The notes beneath the pieces were generated by a model that saw only the letters and a list, made by a program, of their open reading frames with translations, did not search any database and was not told the DNA's origin. 64,000 nt of DNA from Bacteroidetes bacterium UKL13-3 (GTDB taxonomy: Bacteria > Bacteroidota > Bacteroidia > UKL13-3): NCBI GenBank assembly GCA_001602415.1, contig CP012155.1:558001-622000 (forward strand), in the 5' to 3' direction. The number at the start of each line of letters is the position of its first letter. The first letter of the stretch is position 1. This document shows, in pieces, positions 60,601-64,000 of the stretch. The position numbers and the translations under genes were made by a program.

Positions 60601-61762
60601 TTCCTCGCAAGTTAGACGCTACTAAGCATACGTCAAACAAGCCTCCTTCATTGGCATTAAGTGTTGGATTTTGGGCACCTGAACTAGGTGAAAAGCTATT
60701 GAAAAATGGTGCCAATGGATTGTAAAAGCCCGGCTTTAAATACCAAAACCAGCTTACCGGACCGTTGTTGGTTAAGTCAAACATGTTGGCAAAATCATAT
60801 ACTCCAATTACACGCCTGTCGGCAAAAAAGTCGGCTCGGGGTTTGGTTGCTGGGGTGTCTGCGTATATCGTATCAATATAAGTATCGGAACCGAATTGGT
60901 TTACTGCCGTTACTTTTACCCTGTAAAATCCTCTGTTTGGAAAGGTATATCTGAAATTTACAGCGTTGTTAACTGTATCAATAAACACATCATTAATGCC
61001 TTGAGATGTTTTAGGGGTGCGAATTTCGGGGTGTGAGGCGTAAGTACCATTCCGGTTTGTTCTGTTATATCCAATGATATCCCAGTAGCTTTTGTTGGCT
61101 CCCGTGCTGGTGTTTACTATCGTGCGCGGGCTGCCAATAAAAACTGTATCCATTGGGGTTTTACTATACGCAAAACTTGCAATTGGGGGTACGGTAACTG
61201 GTGTGGCACCTAATACTTGTAAATTGTAATCCTCAACCTCTCCGAAAGTAAGTGTAGTTGCACAGGCATCAGTATTCAAAGGAACATTAGCAAACCTGCA
61301 CATAACGCGTAGGCGAACAATACCAGGTGATGCCAATGATGGAATAGTAAAAGTTCCAGTATTTACGGTTGTGTTACTTGCTGGTGATGCGTAAACCGAT
61401 TCTGTAGCATCAAAAAGTCCATCATTATTCCAATCAACCCAAACCCTGAAGCCTTGCCCCCACGCAGCTCCTGATTGCACATTAATCGTTATAACATCAT
61501 TAGGATTGGCACTTAGTAATTGGTTAGGGAAAAATGTTGTATTACTGGGCAAAGTACCATTACACCCTGTGGTAAGATTGTTAATATTGCGAACACCACC
61601 TGTGGTAAATACATTGTTGATGAAATCATCGGAAGTGCAAGCTGCAGTAAAAACGGGCATGCAGTAAGTTTGAGCATAGCTATTCTTAATGGAGAACAGC
61701 ATACTTAATAGCACAAAAACTTGAATGACCTTCTTTTGATGGATTAGCTTATGTATTAGCAT
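57647..61762 (-). CDS. giant T9SS-exported protein with GEVED, PKD-like and DUF5011-like repeats
   Basis: 1371 residues. Signal peptide (KVIQVFVLLSMLFSIKNSYAQ). GEVED domains at about 75-190 (GFRVWVDWNNDGLFDATE, TFGEVEDYNLQV) and about 750-880 (GWIDFNRNTNFGDEPIE); PKD-like segments about 195-410 and 550-725; then five consecutive bacterial-Ig-like DUF5011/HYR-type repeats from about 885 to 1280, each opening like APEIELLGNNPFE and containing Y-x-x-x-Y-x-A-x-D-x-x-G-N; last a T9SS sorting domain (SIYPNPSKGLFTVAS ... GLYMVVIKDQNG). No enzyme domain is visible. Probably a surface adhesin or matrix protein. Confidence 0.9.
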   Translation of the reverse strand: MLIHKLIHQKKVIQVFVLLSMLFSIKNSYAQTYCMPVFTAACTSDDFINNVFTTGGVRNINNLTTGCNGTLPSNTTFFPNQLLSANPNDVITINVQSGAAWGQGFRVWVDWNNDGLFDATESVYASPASNTTVNTGTFTIPSLASPGIVRLRVMCRFANVPLNTDACATTLTFGEVEDYNLQVLGATPVTVPPIASFAYSKTPMDTVFIGSPRTIVNTSTGANKSYWDIIGYNRTNRNGTYASHPEIRTPKTSQGINDVFIDTVNNAVNFRYTFPNRGFYRVKVTAVNQFGSDTYIDTIYADTPATKPRADFFADRRVIGVYDFANMFDLTNNGPVSWFWYLKPGFYNPLAPFFNSFSPSSGAQNPTLNANEGGLFDVCLVASNLRGSDTMCKPGYIKIISGYEVCKGSSTAKDTIARENEGSAKLYTVGGTYVPNLIGTCAKGFTIATCSDTATLYMDRFRMRSNVTPGTSDSLLIRLGSATGPIIARMGGSVVPAAFRTIKVPGGIAYLQTVIADPTSATPAGDSGYVVRWDAPAASYGKPNASFNMPDTVYDGYTVRFVNTTTGRNISYAWDTNGDNVFGIDNPSSAVDSISTNPSRTFAVFSPYKAKICLKAFNCVGADTFCKNIQFLPVNTAPSAEFGVNRLSGFTTDTFRFTDMSQNGPNQWLWTFVPNNVAYLNGTNANSQNPIVLLNSATNYNITLTATNQQGSNSRTKLSYVSAIAFGNPGCSGCPTSGGQPYLPSSLDIGISRVTLANMDTATALQTPIYHALFNVKSANLFRGVTYTLATARTSANDPMSTRGWIDFNRNTNFGDEPIETIISENNQTKAVTTGTFTVPANAPIGNTRMRIGVTYGSTAITDKVATLGCWEEYGINIAVDLIAPTISLKGSTLEKVEVNKPYIEKGVIAIDNLEGDISSRYQVFGTVNTTQVGYYTLKYIAADLYGNNSDTITRTVQVEVNQTGPSLSLNGSDSIAIEVYNSYTEQGATASSNSGSNLTSLIVRTGLVDSTTLGTYFITYSITDQFGFNTTKQRKVVVMDTMLPSIVTNAGTSTITHQVGTPYMDPIKVNDNYWKNITPTRTGVINPSIPGSYSLIYNAVDGSGNVAPTYFVTVVVKDLVPPTISLRGEDPLTVDVYTSFNDPGVETSDNYYPNVTTVRTGLPAMNLLGNYLVTYTATDGAGNTANVTRLVKVVDRIAPEIELLGNNPFEQCRFKSFNEPGVKIKDNYWPDSLLQTLMVLDLSKVDVTRPGYYFALYTVTDPSGNKSFTTQRLINVIEDGPCFTSVKELSANSNLSIYPNPSKGLFTVASKGNASIASIQVMDVVGKTVYTKTAQSNKVEVDLTQMNKGLYMVVIKDQNGNEFSSKVVVE

Positions 61763-61838
61763 AAAATGATGAATTAGTCTTGGGTTGGTTTTTAGTGAAA
61801 AGTTGATTTAATCAATTATCAGAAATAAATTGTTATAA

Positions 61839-61846
61839 CAAATATA
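61839..61846 (-). promoter_or_regulatory. possible -7 box of the giant T9SS gene
   Basis: Minus-strand TATATTTG fits TAnnTTTG, 76 nt before the ATG. The surroundings are very A/T-rich, so a chance match is possible. Confidence 0.3.
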
Positions 61847-61994
61847 TATAATTATAATAGAAATCATTGTTTTTATCTAAAACAATTTCGACAGGTGTTT
61901 CTTAATGCAGTAAAACGATGGTTTAACTAAATTATACTTGAGTTGATGGAAATGATATGTTATTTTATACAAGTATATTATCTTGCGCATATCT

Positions 61995-63104
61995 ATGAAA
62001 GAAAATTTACCCCTAACATTATTACATCAAATAGCCATTACGCTCATTCCAGGTGTTGGAGATGTTCTCGCCAAAAACTTAATTAGTTATTGTGGCAGTG
62101 TAGAAGATGTTTTCAAAGCTAAAAAATCACATCTTCTTAAAATTCCTGGGGTGGGAGAAAAAGTAGCATCAGCCGTAGTTAATTTTAATGGTTTTAACCG
62201 TGCGGAGCAGGAAATTGTATTTATTGAAAAACACAACGTAAAACCGCTTTTTTATTTGGAAAAGGGTTATCCAATACGACTTAAACAGATAGAAGACGCG
62301 CCTGTGTTACTTTATTATTTGGGTGAAGGAGATTTGAATAATTCCAAAATTGTGGGAGTTGTTGGAACACGCAAAGCCAGTGAATACGGTAAAGCATGTG
62401 TTGACAATTTGGTTGAGCAACTGGCCGAAACAGGTTGTTTAATACTAAGTGGGTTGGCTTATGGAATTGATATTCATGCACACCGTAATGCACTCAAATT
62501 AAACTTGCCAACGGTTGGTGTACTGGCTCATGGTTTCGATAGAATATACCCTAGTCAACATTCAGCAACGGCAAAAAAAATGATAGAAACAGGGGGCCTA
62601 CTAACAGAGTTTATGAGTGGAAGCAATCCCGAACGTGAGAATTTCCCTAAACGAAACCGAATTGTGGCTGGTTTATGTGATGTATTGGTAGTTGTTGAAA
62701 CTGCGGACAAGGGTGGCGCTATGATTACAGCCGAATTGGCAAATGGTTACAACAAAGATGTGGCGGCTTTTCCGGGAAGGGTTAATGATGAATACAGCAA
62801 AGGATGTAACAAGTTAATCAAATCAAACAAGGCAACACTTATTACTAATGTAGATGATTTGTATTATTTGATGGGATGGAATAATACACGTCCAAAGCCT
62901 AAAGTGCAACAAACACTCCCATTGGATCTTTCGCAAGCAGATCTTGAAATCTATTCTTTTATTAAAAACAAAACCAAAGCAGGTATAGATGAGATTGCCT
63001 ATGCTTTGCAAATTGATTCGGGGAATCTTTCGCTGCAATTGCTCGAAATGGAGTTTAAAGGATTGATACGAACATTGCCGGGTAAGTATTATGAGTTAAC
63101 TTAA
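61995..63104 (+). CDS. dprA: DNA-processing protein DprA
   Basis: 369 residues from ATG 61995 (an in-frame TTG at 61983 is rejected). N-terminal helix-hairpin-helix-like part (LLKIPGVGEKVASAVVNF), then the DprA Rossmann core with VGVVGTRKASEYGKACVDNLV, ILSGLAYGIDIHAHRNAL, GVLAHGFDRIYPSQH, FPKRNRIVAGLCDVLVVVETADKGGAMITAELA and FPGRVNDEYSKGCNKLI; a C-terminal winged-helix-like domain closes the chain. It loads RecA on incoming single-stranded DNA in natural transformation. Confidence 0.95.
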   Translation: MKENLPLTLLHQIAITLIPGVGDVLAKNLISYCGSVEDVFKAKKSHLLKIPGVGEKVASAVVNFNGFNRAEQEIVFIEKHNVKPLFYLEKGYPIRLKQIEDAPVLLYYLGEGDLNNSKIVGVVGTRKASEYGKACVDNLVEQLAETGCLILSGLAYGIDIHAHRNALKLNLPTVGVLAHGFDRIYPSQHSATAKKMIETGGLLTEFMSGSNPERENFPKRNRIVAGLCDVLVVVETADKGGAMITAELANGYNKDVAAFPGRVNDEYSKGCNKLIKSNKATLITNVDDLYYLMGWNNTRPKPKVQQTLPLDLSQADLEIYSFIKNKTKAGIDEIAYALQIDSGNLSLQLLEMEFKGLIRTLPGKYYELT

Positions 63105-63373
63105 GATCAATGTGAAATATGTGCAGATATGAAAATTTGTAGATGAATAGCAGATGAATTGATTGATTTAGTTAGATGTTTTGTTGCGAACTTTAAGCGT
63201 AAAAGTAAGAATAGCTCCGATATTCACTTTCATCTTCAGTCATACACTATTTGATGAAACATAAACCGAATGATGCTTTTCATATTTTAGTACCTATCGT
63301 TCATTCAATCGTAAATAATGGATTAACCCGATAACAAATAACTACACAATGAATAATCCACCCAAAACTTTTC
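63105..63373. repeat. intergenic interval with irregular short repeats
   Basis: No gene is seen. Near 63110 a degenerate ATGTGAAAT / ATGTGCAGAT / ATGAAAATT / TGTAGATGA run resembles the 8-nt tracts elsewhere. No terminator for dprA was found. Confidence 0.45.
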
Positions 63374-63381
63374 TATTTTTG
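63374..63381 (+). promoter_or_regulatory. -7 box of the alkaline phosphatase gene
   Basis: TATTTTTG matches TAnnTTTG and ends 4 nt before the ATG at 63386, implying a leaderless transcript. No -33 TTG at the usual distance. Confidence 0.45.
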
Positions 63382-63385
63382 CAGC

Positions 63386-64000
63386 ATGAAAAAAAAGATA
63401 TTTCTTTCTATTTCTCTTATTGCTCTTTTAGCAATTGGAATGATTTCTGTTTCGTTCACACAAAAAAAAGGTAACAAACCTAAAAAAGTTATATTCCTCA
63501 TTGGCGATGGAATGGGGCTTACACAAATATCGGGGGCGATGAGCGAGTATAACGGACAAAATGCATTCGAGCGTTTTAAGGTGATAGGATTAAGTAAAAC
63601 CCATTCGGCTGATGATTATGTTACCGATAGTGGAGCAGGCGCAACGGTTTTTTCTATTGGTAAAAAAACATTTAATGGGGCCATTGGTGTTGGAGCTGAT
63701 ACCGTTGCCTACGAAAACATATTTGAAAAACTAAAAAAGAAAAATATTGCTACAGGCGTTGTTGCAACCTCCTCCATAACACATGCAACACCTGCCACAT
63801 TTTATGCACATGTTGGTAGCCGAAACAGTGAAGATGATATTGCTGCCTTCTTACTAAAAGGGAATTGTGATATCGCTATTGGCGGAGGCTTCCAGTTTTT
63901 TAAATCGAGAGCAGATAAAAAGGATTTATTTGCCGAGCTAAATAAACAAGGATTTGTAACCATTGGCGATACGGTTAACACATTTAAACCACAAACGGCC
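63386..64000 (+). CDS. alkaline phosphatase (C-terminus beyond window)
   Basis: The first 205 codons are visible and open. Signal peptide (IFLSISLIALLAIGMISVSF); then VIFLIGDGMGLTQISGAM (metal Asp), HSADDYVTDSGAGATVFS (nucleophile Ser in D-S-G-A, metal-bound) and ATSSITHATPATFYAH (the THATPA motif), all typical of PhoA-superfamily alkaline phosphatases. The gene runs off the right edge, so its length and the distal metal ligands cannot be checked. Confidence 0.93.
   Translation, partial: MKKKIFLSISLIALLAIGMISVSFTQKKGNKPKKVIFLIGDGMGLTQISGAMSEYNGQNAFERFKVIGLSKTHSADDYVTDSGAGATVFSIGKKTFNGAIGVGADTVAYENIFEKLKKKNIATGVVATSSITHATPATFYAHVGSRNSEDDIAAFLLKGNCDIAIGGGFQFFKSRADKKDLFAELNKQGFVTIGDTVNTFKPQTA

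Overview
The window is chromosomal DNA of a Bacteroidota bacterium. Evidence: two very large secreted proteins end in type IX secretion (T9SS) sorting domains; a TonB-dependent receptor carries a carboxypeptidase-like N-terminal domain; promoters fit the Bacteroidota -7 box TAnnTTTG, some with a TTG -33 element 19-20 nt upstream; Shine-Dalgarno sequences are mostly absent; the transketolase is split; and the tmRNA tag reads GENQFAMAA. The genus cannot be settled from the sequence. The window is mainly housekeeping DNA, with no phage, integron, CRISPR array or recognisable IS element. Genes run at both edges: a secreted protein (1-404, minus) and an alkaline phosphatase (63386-64000, plus) are cut by the window ends.

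Layout. 1-2128: two secreted proteins, then a gene-poor interval with a 39-codon ORF, its terminator, and six palindromic REP-like hairpins partly duplicated as a 171-bp direct repeat. 2129-4638: minus-strand operon CPBP protease, DUF2007 protein, CdsA, SRPBCC protein, facing dusB. 5754-11410: minus-strand envelope block (two LPP20-like lipoproteins, patatin-like phospholipase coupled to a FadL-like porin, a Trp/Asn/Gly-rich lipoprotein). 11514-21846: proS, a conserved unknown, an MCE/MlaD protein and amidase diverging from lptD, a saccharopine/alanine dehydrogenase-like enzyme and an ABC exporter. 22212-28405: icd, tcdA, a TatD hydrolase, a serine hydrolase, etfB-etfA and a TPR protein. 28748-29118: tmRNA. 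30257-36840: prfB with its programmed +1 frameshift, an FAH-family hydrolase preceded by a perfect 17-copy heptanucleotide repeat, an M23 peptidase, a peroxiredoxin, a dicarboxylate symporter and msrB. 36728-48410: T9SS endonuclease, FAD dehydrogenase, split transketolase interrupted by a VWA protein gene, OmpA-family protein, ornithine aminotransferase, aldehyde dehydrogenase, single-domain response regulator. 48523-63104: a double-AAA+ (CbxX/CfxQ type) protein, tRNA-Ser and tRNA-Pro, Mrp plus a NifU-domain protein, a TonB receptor, a LytS/LytTR-type two-component pair, a 1371-residue T9SS adhesin-like protein and dprA.

Functional threads: envelope building (CdsA, LptD, MlaD, amidase, M23 peptidase, OmpA, porin and lipoproteins); translation quality control (prfB, tmRNA, proS, dusB, tcdA, tRNAs); electron transfer and central metabolism (ETF, Icd, transketolase, RocD); Fe-S assembly (Mrp, NifU domain); redox repair (Bcp, MsrB). 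The least explained material is intergenic: REP-like hairpins at 1543-1987, short-period (mostly 7- or 8-nt) degenerate tracts at many gene borders, and the perfect (GCAAACA)17 tract abutting the FAH start codon. The least explained proteins are the double-AAA+ ATPase with a duplicated N-terminal beta module, the Trp/Asn/Gly lipoprotein, and the VWA protein inside the transketolase locus.
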